Assembly: GCA_029204045.2 (NCBI GenBank)
Contig: CM055064.1
Location: 8,506,323-8,570,322, forward strand
DNA: 64,000 nt
Source of the DNA: Tillandsia leiboldiana
Lineage: Eukaryota > Streptophyta > Magnoliopsida > Poales > Bromeliaceae
Direction: 5' to 3'
Part shown: positions 1 to 10,309 of the stretch, piece by piece
Layout of the letters: every line of letters starts with the position of its first letter
Position numbering within the stretch: the first letter of the stretch is position 1
Position numbers and translations under genes: made by a program
The notes under the pieces: generated by a model
What the model was told of the DNA's origin: nothing
What the model saw: the letters and a program-made list of their open reading frames with translations, nothing else
Database searches by the model: none

Positions 1-478
1 TTTGGAGCACAAAAGTATTTATACTCTTAAGTCGTTATTAATGATGGAACTTTCGAATCGATAATCGGTTCTATTAGACTTGATTTAACATATTTGAGAT
101 ATCTAAAAAATAAATTTTGTGATTTTTTATTATTATTTACTTAGTTATCGAAATGACTCAAAATTAATAATTTTTAATGATTGATATGTGTCATTTATAT
201 GTTTAACGGTGTAGAAGTATTTAAATCGGCTAAAATTTTGATAAAATAAAAATTTATACTATTTACAACAAGATTAATATTTTGGATCGAAAATTTGAGT
301 GTTACATCATATTTTTCTTGTAAAATTTTTAATTTTAGCTATCCATTTTTAATCCTTTTGATCAATCGCTAAATGATAACAAAAAAATCACAAAATCAAG
401 TTTAACGGAACCGATCGCCAATTTGAAAGTTCTATGATCGAAAACAGCTTACGAGGATAAAGACCTCCGCCGTCCGAA
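1..478. repeat. AT-rich foldback (MITE-like) element, left end cut by window
   Basis: The two halves are an imperfect inverted repeat. The reverse complement of about 1-100 aligns with about 375-470; for example, the block around 43-85 pairs with the block around 393-440, both carrying an AACCGAT-type core. The centre near 200-320 is AT-rich and also partly self-complementary. There is no credible ORF. Long inverted arms and an AT-rich middle fit a non-autonomous DNA transposon or foldback element. This is the DNA next to the copia-1 insertion. The outer end and any target duplication lie outside the window, so the superfamily is unknown. Confidence 0.5.
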
Positions 479-1283
479 TAGCGTAGCAACCCTATTTGTG
501 GGTTATGGAATAATGGATCTTAATAGAAAAAAAACCACCTACAGGGGGGGTGAATAGGTGTAAACAATAAAATCACCAAATCGTTGCGTAAAAATAACCC
601 AATACGAAAATATAAATAAGTACGCAAGATTTTACGTGAAAAACTCCATCATAGGAGTAAAAAATTACGGAACCGATAACACAGTGAAATCCACTAAGAT
701 TAAACACGTACAAGGTGATATCTCATAACACTACGACTCAATCTTTTCCATACGCTCCGAGTAGATCTTTTCTGCTCGCTCCGCAACGCTCCTCGAATCC
801 ACGATTTGCGTCCAACGCCGAATCCACGACGTCCAACCAAATCCACGGTCTTCACCAATATAACACATATCGATCACACGAACGCGCCTCGCTCCGAATC
901 CACGAAAGCGGTAGCACCTTGAATCCACAAGGCCACGCGAATCCACGCGCCGATTGTCCTTTCGAAAATCGTTGTTTTGTTTATTGGTGGTGATGATAAT
1001 CGAATACTTAGATCATATAGATAGACAAGGAAAACGCCATCTAAGCATTCATCAATTTGATTCTACAAGAAATAGGGAGTTTGGAAACCCTAAAATCAAA
1101 TTGATCAATATAGACGAAGAAAGATAAAATTAATCGTGTTTTCCTTTCTTATCTATATGTGAATTTTTCCTTTCGATTCCTTTTGAAAATAATAAAAAAT
1201 TTTGAAATATTAGGAATCTTAGGAATTATCGGTCTTTTTGGGATTACAGGGATTACCCTAAAAGATGAATGTTAGGGCCGGTT

Positions 1284-1291
1284 TATTTATA
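1284..1291 (-). promoter_or_regulatory. TATA box of copia-1 LTR
   Basis: TATAAATA on the minus strand, in the conserved context CTAACCTATAAATA that recurs in the LTRs at 9098-9105, 10829-10836 and 61173-61180. The palindrome array lies just upstream on the minus strand. Confidence 0.7.
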
Positions 1292-1359
1292 GGTTAGAAA
1301 TCTTTTGGAAAGAGATAAGAATAAAAAACTGACTGAACATAATTTTTTTCGCACGGCGG

Positions 1360-1575
1360 TCCAGACTGGATTTGGCTGATCCTGACTGTCGTCTTTTTTC
1401 AGAGAATTTCCTGAAAAAATAGTTCGGGGTCCGGACTGGAATGACCTGATCCGGACTGATTCATGCGATTCAGGAAACACAAGGTTCGGGGTCCGGACTG
1501 GAAAGGAAATGATCCAGTCTAGAATTCCGCATGAACCAAACCATGTTCGGGGTCCGGACTGGATGTGGCTGGTCC
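1360..1575 (-). promoter_or_regulatory. Array of TCCGGA-core palindromes in U3
   Basis: About eight copies of GTCCGGACTGGA-like words occur in both orientations, several preceded by GTTCGGG, at 20-40 bp spacing just upstream of the TATA box. The same arrays occur in the other three Sirevirus-like LTRs. Conserved CGG/CCG-core palindromes are a described feature of Sirevirus LTRs; a role as transcription-factor sites is inference. Confidence 0.65.
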
Positions 1576-1808
1576 GGATCATGAACGTGTAAAATGTCCT
1601 GTTTTGATTTTTTATGCAATGAAAATTTTTTCAAGTGTTTCTAAACTATAAGAATGTATTCAAATGACCAAAAATATTTAGTTAAACGTACCTGATCATT
1701 TTGAATCCATTTTTCTTGAGATTGATGTATGTGATCGACAATTCTTCAACTTCAATCTTCAAGACTCAAAACACTTCACGAAATACGCTAATACAAAAAT
1801 CCTTAACA

Positions 1809-1822
1809 ATCTCCCCCTTTTG
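1809..1822 (-). other. Polypurine tract of copia-1
   Basis: The minus strand reads AAAAGGGGGAGAT immediately before the 3' LTR. This is the expected primer site for plus-strand DNA synthesis. Confidence 0.85.
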
Positions 1823-2342
1823 CGGTTTCGTGACAAAACATGTAATCCACAAAAATATACAAAAAAATATTTTTGTTACTATCACCATACAACAAAAATT
1901 CACAAGAATGGTCCATATAAAGTGTAAATACAAGAGATAAACTCCTATTACAAACTCTAGACTTAGACGCTTGTACTTTCTACAAAAGAAACAACTCTTG
2001 ACAAAAGAAACCATTAGATACCTCAAGAATTTAAAACTTCAATAAGCAATCAGAGAAATAGAGTTTAATTATACTCATGTAACTTATGACATTATTTAAT
2101 CAGATATGTATGAAAGTAGACAATCAAATATTCACATATCATCATATATCCATAAAGTTCCAAATGTCATAGTTCAAGGTTCACACAAGTTAACTAGTTC
2201 AAAGTTTTTATCAGCTGTCGCTAGTCACTTGTTAGAAATATTACATGCCCAAATAGTTAGTCAAATAGTTAGTCATATGGCATGTTATCACTAGTTTAGT
2301 TCTACTTACCTTCAAGTTCCAAGTTCTCTCAAAAGTTTCAAG

Positions 2343-2358
2343 TTCTCTCCCCCTTTTT
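2343..2358 (-). other. Second, internal polypurine tract
   Basis: The minus strand reads AAAAAGGGGGAGAGAA, about 535 bp upstream of the LTR-adjacent tract and in a similar context (a GTGACAAAA-type sequence next to it). Multiple polypurine tracts before the 3' LTR are known in Sireviruses. Confidence 0.55.
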
Positions 2359-2491
2359 GTCACAATCGCCAAAACAAAATAACAAGGAGGAAAAAGTTCA
2401 AAAGTTAAAGAAAACTTAAGGTAAAGAACCAAAACACAACCTGCAAAACAAAAACTGTTAAAGAAGAAAAATGAATCTTTTCCTTGAAACA

Positions 2492-3936
2492 TCAATCTGA
2501 TCCAGATTCGTCTGAGCTACTGCATCCCAGCTTCGCGAAAATTTTCTTTACCAATTTAGTTAACGACTTGTACTTCTCTTTCAAGTCCAACTGGGTAGCT
2601 GTAATTCTTTGAAGGTCCGAAGAAATTCGACCTTGCTCAATAGAAATGCGCTCCTGCTCAGACGATAGTCTCTGTTGTTCCCGATAGATTAAAGTAACAG
2701 AGGCTTCATCCTCTGATGTCTCAAATGGTCCAAGACATGAAGCTGTTGCTGCTGGTTGTGGTTGTGCTGCTGCTTCGTTGCTGTTGTTGCTGCTTGTTGT
2801 GGTGCTGCTGTTGATGTTGATGGTCACTTGCCACGAGGACGAGTTGGAGTCTCATAGGGTTGACGAGGAAGTGACTTCATAATTGTTGAGTCATTAATTG
2901 TCCCCAAACTATGCATATAAGTTGACGATCGGGTGTCTAAGTCAAACTTCTTAAAGATCCGCATAATAATCATTGGGAAAGGAAGCCTCTCAGTCGGATG
3001 TGCATTTTCAACATATCTTGCCATTCTCGATCAATTGAGAAAAGGAATGTTCAAGTTTAAACCCCGAGCCGCCGTGGGATGACCAAGAAAATACAAAAAT
3101 AACATCCTATCCCATTGTAAGACCTTAGTTTGCATATTCGGCAAAATATTATTGCAAGCAATGAAGTTCATAAATCGGTATTCATCTTTAAGTTCCTTGG
3201 AAAATATCGAATTTCCTGCCGATCTTGTATCTGGCAAACAAATGCCATCCACTACAGTCCTCCAAGTCTGATTGGTCATAACTTGACCTTTCGAGTAATG
3301 AGTTCCTCCCGTTTGGACACTCATTCCCAGCACTTCACAAATTAGGTGTGGGGTGATGACAAGCTTGGTGTTTCGGAGCGTTGTATGAAATTCCCTTAGT
3401 CCACCATCAATGTCTTGAAGCTGATTTGCACACATGTAGAAGGTTCTGATCAGATGCAAACAGTAACCAGAAGTTTCATGAAATTTACAAATTGGCGAGA
3501 ATCGAGCTCTATCAAATAGGACACCAAAAGCTTCCGATCGTTCTCTAAGAGCTCCGACATTCACGTGCCTCTCACCTATACATTTCCTGTTTTCAAAATC
3601 CTTCATTCTTTCAGAATTGATGTGAACAACATCCTCTACGACAGGAGGTTGTTCGCTCGCAAGAGGTTCTTGGATCTCAATTCCACGAGATCTCCCTCTC
3701 TTCCTCGCAACACTCTTTCTTTTCATTGACATTGGTTCCATTAGAGCCTTTCCTTTCTTTGCAGCAGTTGGTGGAGTCCTAGCTTTTCCAGGAACTGGGT
3801 TTTTCCCTTTAGAAGCAGCCGTTGCTTTTGCTTCTGCAATTTGTTGTGCTTCTTTAACCGTCTTTTCCCAATCTTCTGATTCAGTCTCGGAGCCATCCAA
3901 TGGCACAAGCTCAGGTTCTCCTCGATCTATTCTTGC
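2492..3936 (-). pseudogene. Envelope-like third ORF of copia-1 (putative plant transposon protein domain), broken
   Basis: An open region of about 480 codons lies downstream of pol in sense orientation, where SIRE1-type elements carry an envelope-like gene. Reading 5' to 3' it has an acidic N-terminus, a Lys/Ala/Pro-rich basic stretch (about 3700-3850), and a globular middle (about 3600-2850) with motifs FHTTLRNTKLVI, WDRMLFLYFLGHPT and FPMIIMRIFKKFDLD. These resemble the 'putative plant transposon protein' domain found with such elements. A Gln/Asn/Thr-rich stretch follows, then a C-terminal heptad-like helix (EQERISIEQGRISSDLQR) and an acidic SSSDESGSD tail. No ATG opens the frame, which starts after a TGA at 3937-3939; a spliced start is possible. 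Damage: in-frame TGA at 3031-3033 and a frameshift near 2825. I recognise no fusion peptide or transmembrane helix, so the 'envelope' name rests on position only. Confidence 0.65.
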
Positions 3937-5613
3937 TCACTTTAGTTTGTTGGTCACATGCGTGCTGACCAAAGCAGTTATGAACACAATAATCCAGCCA
4001 AACACCATTGTTGCCAGAGTTTTTAAAAAATTGGTCAAGAACTCCAAAACATGGAAAAAGTTGTTTAATTCTAAAAATTTGAAAAATTATACCCAAACAA
4101 TTCTTATCATGTGTATAAGCAAGGAATCAAGATAATTTTGCAAAAAGAATTTTAAAAATGGATCAATTTCATGATTTTCGAAAAATCCCAAAAATTGCCT
4201 TTAAACCTAAGTTTCTGAAATCGAAGCCCAAAAATCCGTTTAGAAAATAAACAATAAGCATAGAAACATTTCTTAAGCATCCAGAGTTCATATTTCAAAA
4301 GAAATTTCATCAAAAACCATGCAAAAATGAAATTATAGCATGAAATCCATCACGTTATGAAGAACACAAGTAAAAACTGTGAATGAGATGAGTTTTGATC
4401 AAAATACTTACTTGGATTGAGAGAAACCGAGTCAAGAGAAATCCAATAGCCCTTGGTTTTAGAGAGAGAAACTCAGGAAAGCAAAAACTAAAACTTGGAG
4501 TGAATAGGAAATCGAAAACCCTTCGTTTTGTTTTAAAACCTAGCCGCGGTCCGGATCGGATTAAGAATTCAGTCCGGATCGGCTTAACGCAGAAAATCCC
4601 ATGGTTCGGGATCCAGGCTGAACAATCTAGTCCGGACTGCTTGCAACTTTTTCTCCAGAAAAATTTTAAAAAATTCTAAAAAATCCAGAAAAAGTATGTA
4701 AGCATTCTTGCATATCAACTTTAAACAAAAAGTATCGTTTCATATGAAAAAAATAGATTATGATAAATCTATCAATAATATCCCAAATTTTGAAACGAAA
4801 ACTTATAAAAGTTATATTCTCTAAAGATGAGCAAGTTCAAAAATATCAAACACGATCTTATGAATAACGAATTTATCAAATCATTAATTGAGCAAAGATA
4901 ATGCTATTTAGTCATTATCGAATTTATCAAATCATTAACGAATTTACCAAGATCGATAGATGTTTGAAATTCCTAATAAATTAGATAATGCTATTTAGTC
5001 AATATATTTTAGGGAGTGGCTCTTTGAGCATCTTTCATTCAAAAATTCCACCTTATACCAATCTTAGAATTTGACAGAATCAAGTTTTCCAATAAGCATT
5101 TTATCAAATAAACAGTATCACCATGCTTGGTAAACATGTGGTAGCTGCACACAGTACTCGGACGACCGAGGTGGTAGCTCTTTCCTCCATGTGGTGGTAG
5201 TTTTCACACTCCATTAATGGATGTAACTCTTTCCACATCTTTTGAGCATGAAATTTCTTAGTAACTCTCCCTCAATTGGCTATCAATTATGTAAAATATT
5301 AAGTATTCAACCAAAAATTGATCTCGTGTTCATACTTATTTCAATTATCAAATAAGATAAAAATAATACCAAGAGATCATTGAATGAGGGATTGACTTTG
5401 ATCAATTAAAGATGAAATAATTGATATAAACGATCATTGCAACAGATGAATTATAATGATATCAAAATCATAATAAAATTTTCAAGATATAAAAGGATGC
5501 AATTAAAGTCAATTATACTAATGCTCAGTTAATGTTCTATAGTACAAATAAAAAGAACAAAAACACAAAACAAAACCTAACCTAAGCAATGGTTCAAAAA
5601 AAAAATGGTTATT
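3937..5613 (-). other. Non-coding spacer between pol and envelope-like ORF of copia-1
   Basis: No coding frame of note on either strand. It is AT-rich except for a GC-richer, LTR-like patch at 4550-4650. The part next to pol (about 5400-5613) matches the 3' flank of the copia-2 pol at 55040-55258. The region would be a long untranslated stretch of the genomic RNA and may hold control sequence for the third ORF. Confidence 0.6.
4404..4650 (-). promoter_or_regulatory. LTR-like palindromes followed by a splice-donor-like site
   Basis: On the minus strand 4650-4550 carries TCCGGACT, ATCCGGACTG and ATCCGGACCG words and a GATCCCGAACC block, like the palindrome arrays in the LTRs. About 140 bp further on, at 4411-4404, the strand reads GTAAGTAT, a consensus plant 5' splice site. 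It lies upstream of a third ORF that lacks a start codon. Seen: the motifs and their order. Inferred: an internal promoter and intron, or a spliced subgenomic RNA. Confidence 0.35.
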
Positions 5614-8053
5614 TCAAAAAAGCATACCAATTGCTTTTCGCAAGAGAATAAAACATTTTTGATCCAAAGGTTTTGTCAAAATATAGGCTAATTGATCATC
5701 AGTTGAAACATAAGCAATTTGCAAAGTACTTGATTCAACTAGCTCTCTTAAATAATGATATCTAAGTTCAATGTGTTTTGTTCTAGAGTGCAACACAAGA
5801 TTTTTAGAAATGTTAATGGCACTAGTGTTGTCACACAAAATAGTTACCGAGGTCGCAGGAATGCGGAAATCACTCAATACACTCTTCATCCAGATCAATT
5901 GAGTTGAGCAACTTCCCGCTGAAATGTATTACGCCTCGGCAGTAGAGAGAGCAATGCAGTTTTGCTTTTTACTATGCCATGCAACAAGACAATGGCTAAG
6001 GTAAAAACATGCACCACTCGTGCTCTTTCGATCATCCACTGATCCAGCCCAATCGGGCATTTGAGTATCCTATAATGTCGAGAGATGTGTCCATAGGATA
6101 CCAAATTCTGAAATTAAATGTACCTTTGATGTACCGGATGATTCTTTTCACTGCTTTCAAGTGAATTTCCTTCGGTGCTGATTGATATCTCGCGCAAATC
6201 CCAACACTGAAAGAAATGTCCGGGCGACTTGCAGTAAGGTAGAGTAGACTTCCAATCATACTTCGATACAATTTCTCGTCTACTTTTTCTCCGTGAGATT
6301 CACTACCAAGTCCCTTATTACTTGTTCCCATAGGAGTCGGATAATCTTTAGAATCTTCTAATTCAAATTTATTGACCAACTCCTTCGCATACTTGGATTA
6401 ACATAAATGAATGCCATCTTCACATTGTTTAACCTGCAATCCAAGAAAATACGTAAGCTCGCCCATCATTGACATCTTAAATTCGCTTTCCATCGTTTCG
6501 GCGAATTTTGAAGCATCGTTATTTTTCATAGCTCCAAACACGATGTCATCCACACATATTTGAGCCACAATGAAGTTATCCTGAGAATGCTTCACAAAGA
6601 GTGTCTGATCGGCTCCCCCTCGAGTATAGCCTTTTTCCAAAAGATATTTAGTCAATCTTTCGTACCATGCTCGCGGTGCTTGTTTTAGTCCATAAAGAGC
6701 CTTTTTCAATCGAAAAACATGGTTTGGAAGTTTATGATCAATGAAACCTTTCGGTTGAGCCACATAAACTTCTTCATTTAGAAAATTATTTAAAAATGCA
6801 CTCTTAACGTCCATTTGAAGAAGCTTAATTTTAAAATGACAAGCAATTACGAAAAGTATACGAATGGACTCGAGATGAGCAACTGGGGCAAATGTCTCAT
6901 CAAAGTCTATACCTTCAACTTGTGAATAGCCTTTAGCAACCAAATGTGCTTTGTTTCGTATAACGGTACCATCTTTATTTTTCTTGTTCTTGAAAATTCA
7001 TTTAGTACCGATGATGTTTTGTTGCTTCGGGGGCTTCGTCAATTCTTAGACTTTGTTCCTTTCAAATTGATTGAGCTCTTCTTGCATTGCTTCAATCCAA
7101 TAGTCATCTTGAAGAGCTTCATCAATATTCTTTGGTTCAATCATGGAGACATAACAAGCAACTCCACAAACCAATTGTCTCTGAATTCTAACTCCTTCTT
7201 GAGGATCTCCAATGATGTTTGATTCCGGGTGGTCCTTCGAGATTCGAAGCGTTTTAGGTAACGGAGTACTCGAGGGTATCTGCGATGATTCCTACACATT
7301 GGATGAACTAGAAAAACTATGTGATGCATCTAAATTTTCAGAGGATTTATCATGTACCGATGCAATGTCATTAGCAGGCAATTCATCATCAAGAGACATA
7401 TCAGGAGTAGATTTATCAGAAGAAAAATGAGAAGCTTCATCTACTTTAACATTGAAGGATTCTATCATCGTTTTTGATTCAAGATTAAATATCCGATATG
7501 CTCTACTATTTGTAGAATAACCCATAAAAATTCCTTCATCACTTCGAGAGTCGAATTTTTCAAGATTTTCTCGATCACGTAAAATGTAACAACGACTCCC
7601 AAAGATACGAAAATATTTGATATTCGGTTTTCTACATAACCAAAGTTCATAGGGGGTATTCAAAGTACTCGGGCGCAAATATATTCTATTGTTCACATAG
7701 ACAGCGGTGTTAACTGCTTCAGCCCAAAAGTGTAACGGTAGTTTCCGATTGTGAAACATAACACGCGCCATCTCTTGTACAACTCTATTTTTGCGCTAGA
7801 CTACACCGTTCTGTTGCAGTGTATAAGGTGCAGAGAGTTCATGTTTTATGCCGTTTGAAGAGCAAAAATCAATGAATCTTGAATTAATGAATTCTCCACC
7901 TCCATCACTCCGAACATGAACGATCTTTTCATTCTTCTTAATCATAATACAATGACAAATCTCATGAAAAGAATCGAAAGTATTCGCTTTCTCTTTTAAA
8001 AATGCTACCCATGAATATCTATAAAAATCATCAACCATGAGAAAAATGTACTA
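5614..8053 (-). pseudogene. Copia-1 pol: integrase (from mid-core), reverse transcriptase, RNase H; degenerate
   Basis: On the minus strand the integrase core resumes at VDDFYRYSWVAFLKEK (about 8038) with the second catalytic Asp in VRSDGGGEF. The codon for the catalytic Glu (after QQNGVV) is TAG at 7796-7798. The reverse transcriptase (about 6943-6398) has FDETFAPVAHLESIR, MDVKSAFLN and KKALYGLKQAPRAWYERL; its active site is CVDD instead of YVDD. RNase H (about 6070-5614) ends LTKPLDQKCF. Further breaks: TAG near 7290, stops replacing two Trp codons near 7050 and 6985, TAA near 6405, and a one-base insertion near 6058 that also hits the RNase H YSDAD motif. The rest of pol is at 9622-10309, across a solo LTR. 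Most stops are C-to-T or G-to-A changes relative to copia-2. Confidence 0.88.
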
Positions 8054-8394
8054 TTTACTGTGGGTTATGTTAATATGGATCCGAACAGGGGAAAAACTAT
8101 CTAGAGGGTGGGTGAATAGGTGTAAACAATAAGCACACCAAATCATTGCGTAAAAAATAACCTAATGCGGAAAATAAATAAAGTACGAAAGATTTACGTG
8201 GAAAACTCCATCACAGGAGTAAAAACCACGGGACCGATAACACGGCGAAATCCACTAAGATTAAAACACGTACAAGGTGATTTACCGTAACCCTACGACT
8301 CAACCTTTTCCATACGCTCCAAGTAGATCTTCTCCGCTCGCTCCACAGCGCGCCTCGAATCCACGATTTGCGTCCAACGCCGAATCCACGACGT

Positions 8395-8976
8395 CCAACG
8401 CCGAATCCACGACGTCCAATCGAATCCACGGTCTTCACCAATGTAGTACGTATCGATCACACGAACGTATCTCGCTTCAAATCCACGAAAGCGATAGAAC
8501 CTTGAATCCACAAGGCCACGCGAATCTACGCACCGATTTTTGGGAAAATTGTTATTTTTGTTGGTGATGATAATCCGCCGAATACTTAGATCAAAGATAG
8601 ATAAGAATTTACCATCTAAGTATTCTTTAATTTTATTCTACAAGAAATAGCCAGTTTGGAAACCCTAAAATCAAATTGAACAATACCAACGCCGAATCCA
8701 CGACGTCCAACCGAATCCACGGTCTTCACCAATGTAGTACGTATCGATCACACGAACGTACCTCGCTTCGAATCCACGAAAGCGATAGCACCTTGAATCC
8801 ACAAGGCCACGCGAATCTACGCGCCGATTTTTGAGAAAATTGTTATTTTTGTTGGTGATGATAATCCGCCGAATACTTAGATCAAAGATAGATAAGAATT
8901 TACCATCTAAGTATTCTTTAATTTGATTCTACAAGAAATAGCCAGTTTGGAAACCCTAAAATCAAATTGAACAATA
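8395..8976 (-). repeat. 291-bp tandem duplication inside the solo LTR
   Basis: 8395-8685 and 8686-8976 are near-identical direct copies. Each holds the GAATCCACGA motif cluster and the downstream AT-rich segment. The break falls within a GCCGAATCCACGACGTCC repeat, which itself occurs twice at about 8379-8418, so unequal crossover or slippage between short repeats is likely. Confidence 0.85.
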
Positions 8977-9169
8977 TAGACGAAGAAACATAGATTAGAT
9001 CATGTTTTCCATTCTTCTCTATATATGTGATTTTTTTATATTTTTTCCGGTTTTTATTCGGTTATCTGGATTTACCCTAAGAGATGAAAGTAGGGTCTAT
9101 TTATAGGTTAGAAACCTTTGGAAAGAGAAAAGCATCAAAAACTGACTTAAAAGAATTTTTCCCGCTCGG

Positions 9170-9400
9170 CGGTCCGGACTGGATTTTAGCTGATCCGGAC
9201 TGTCGTCTTTTTCCAGAGAATTTTTCAAAAAAACATGGGTCTGGACTGGAATTTTCTAATCCGGACTGTTCATGCAATTTTAGCAAACACATAGTTCGGG
9301 GTCCGGACTGACTAGGGACTGTTCCAGACTGAAGTTACGCATGAACTCAACTCTGTTCGGGGTCTAGACTGGAATGCCCTGATCCGGATCCTGAACATCC
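9170..9400 (-). promoter_or_regulatory. TCCGGA palindrome array, solo LTR (minus)
   Basis: Repeated GTCCGGACTGG / ATCCGGACTG words in U3, upstream of the TATA box at 9098-9105; the same design as 1360-1575. Confidence 0.6.
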
Positions 9401-9621
9401 AACTTGTCCAGTTTTTTATTTTTATGCGATGAAAAATATTCCAAGTGTTTCTAAACTACAAGAATGTATTCGGATCACAAAAATTATTTAGTTAAACGTA
9501 CCTGATCCTTTTGAATTCATTCTTCTTGAGATTGATGTATATGATCCACAATTCTTCATCTTCAATCTTCAAGACTTAGAACACTTCAGGAAATACGCCA
9601 AAACAAAATCCTTAACATTTA

Positions 9622-10309
9622 CCTCCCAAGCTTGGTTGACAAGTCGACCCCATTAAGTCCATATGCAATAATTCTAGCGGCCGTTTGGTTCCCACATGGT
9701 TCAAGTTCCGATGCGTGGATCTCGATTGTTTTCCCTTTTGACAACCTCCACATACAATTTTTTCTTTAAAAATCAATTTTGGAACATCTCTAACCATGTC
9801 TTTGTTAGATATTCTAGATAGTTCATTAAAATTTATGTGACCTAGTCTTTCATGCCAAAGAGTTTCATTATCAAGTGACACTAGGTTACAATGATCTAGA
9901 GAATTATTAGGAACTACATAGCAATTATTTTAAAATCTAACCCCTTTCAAAAAGAATGAATGGTTTTCGTCAGTTACAATACATTCAACAGAAGAAAAAT
10001 TAACTGAAAAACCATCATCACACAATTGGCTAATGCTTATGAGGTTAGTCTTAAGGTTTTCAACAAATAAAACATTGTTCAAAACTGGGCCATCTGGAAT
10101 AGTAATTGTTCCTTTGCCAACTATTTTTGAAGATCGTCCATCTCCGAAAACTACAAGTCCTCCGGAGGTTTTCTCAAAAGTTTGAAAATAGTTTTTATCA
10201 CCAGTCATGTGACAGGAACAGCCACTGTCCAGATACCAAGACGAATTATCATATGCATGTAGTGATGTGTGAATGACAAGACAAGGAAAGATTTCACCTT
10301 TGCGCACCC
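9622..10309 (-). pseudogene. Copia-1 pol: protease and GAG-pre-integrase / integrase start
   Basis: On the minus strand the aspartic protease motif WYLDSGCSCHMTG is followed by GDGRSSKIVG and LISISQLCDDGFS. The GAG-pre-integrase motif TLWHERLGHINF comes next, then zinc-binding CGGCQKGKQS and the first integrase Asp in HMDLMGS. The frame is shared throughout but broken by a TAA at about 9927-9929 where copia-2 has Glu. It runs into the solo LTR at 9616. Upstream it is cut by the inverted solo LTR at 10310 and then by gypsy A, so gag is absent. Confidence 0.88.

Larger units (their letters stand above)
497..1808 (-). repeat. 3' LTR of copia-1 (1.31 kb)
   Basis: The boundaries are TG (497) and CA (1808) on the plus strand. 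The inner edge is followed at once by a polypurine tract read on the minus strand. The sequence is collinear with the LTRs at 8059-9616, 10310-11479 (inverted) and 60417-61756. From U3 to U5 it shows a palindrome array (1360-1575), a TATA box (1284-1291) and repeats of the motif GAATCCACGA (about 790-950). The partner 5' LTR is outside the window, so the target duplication cannot be checked. Confidence 0.85.
8059..9616 (-). mobile_element. Solo Sirevirus-like LTR inside copia-1 integrase, TSD TTTAC
   Basis: TGTGGG...TTAACA, 1558 bp, flanked by TTTAC at 8054-8058 and 9617-9621. Removing it restores the integrase reading that is intact in copia-2 (around 57690). It carries no internal region, so it is a solo LTR left by LTR-LTR recombination. 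TATA box at 9098-9105 and a palindrome array at about 9170-9400. It is longer than its relatives because of an internal tandem duplication. Confidence 0.92.
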
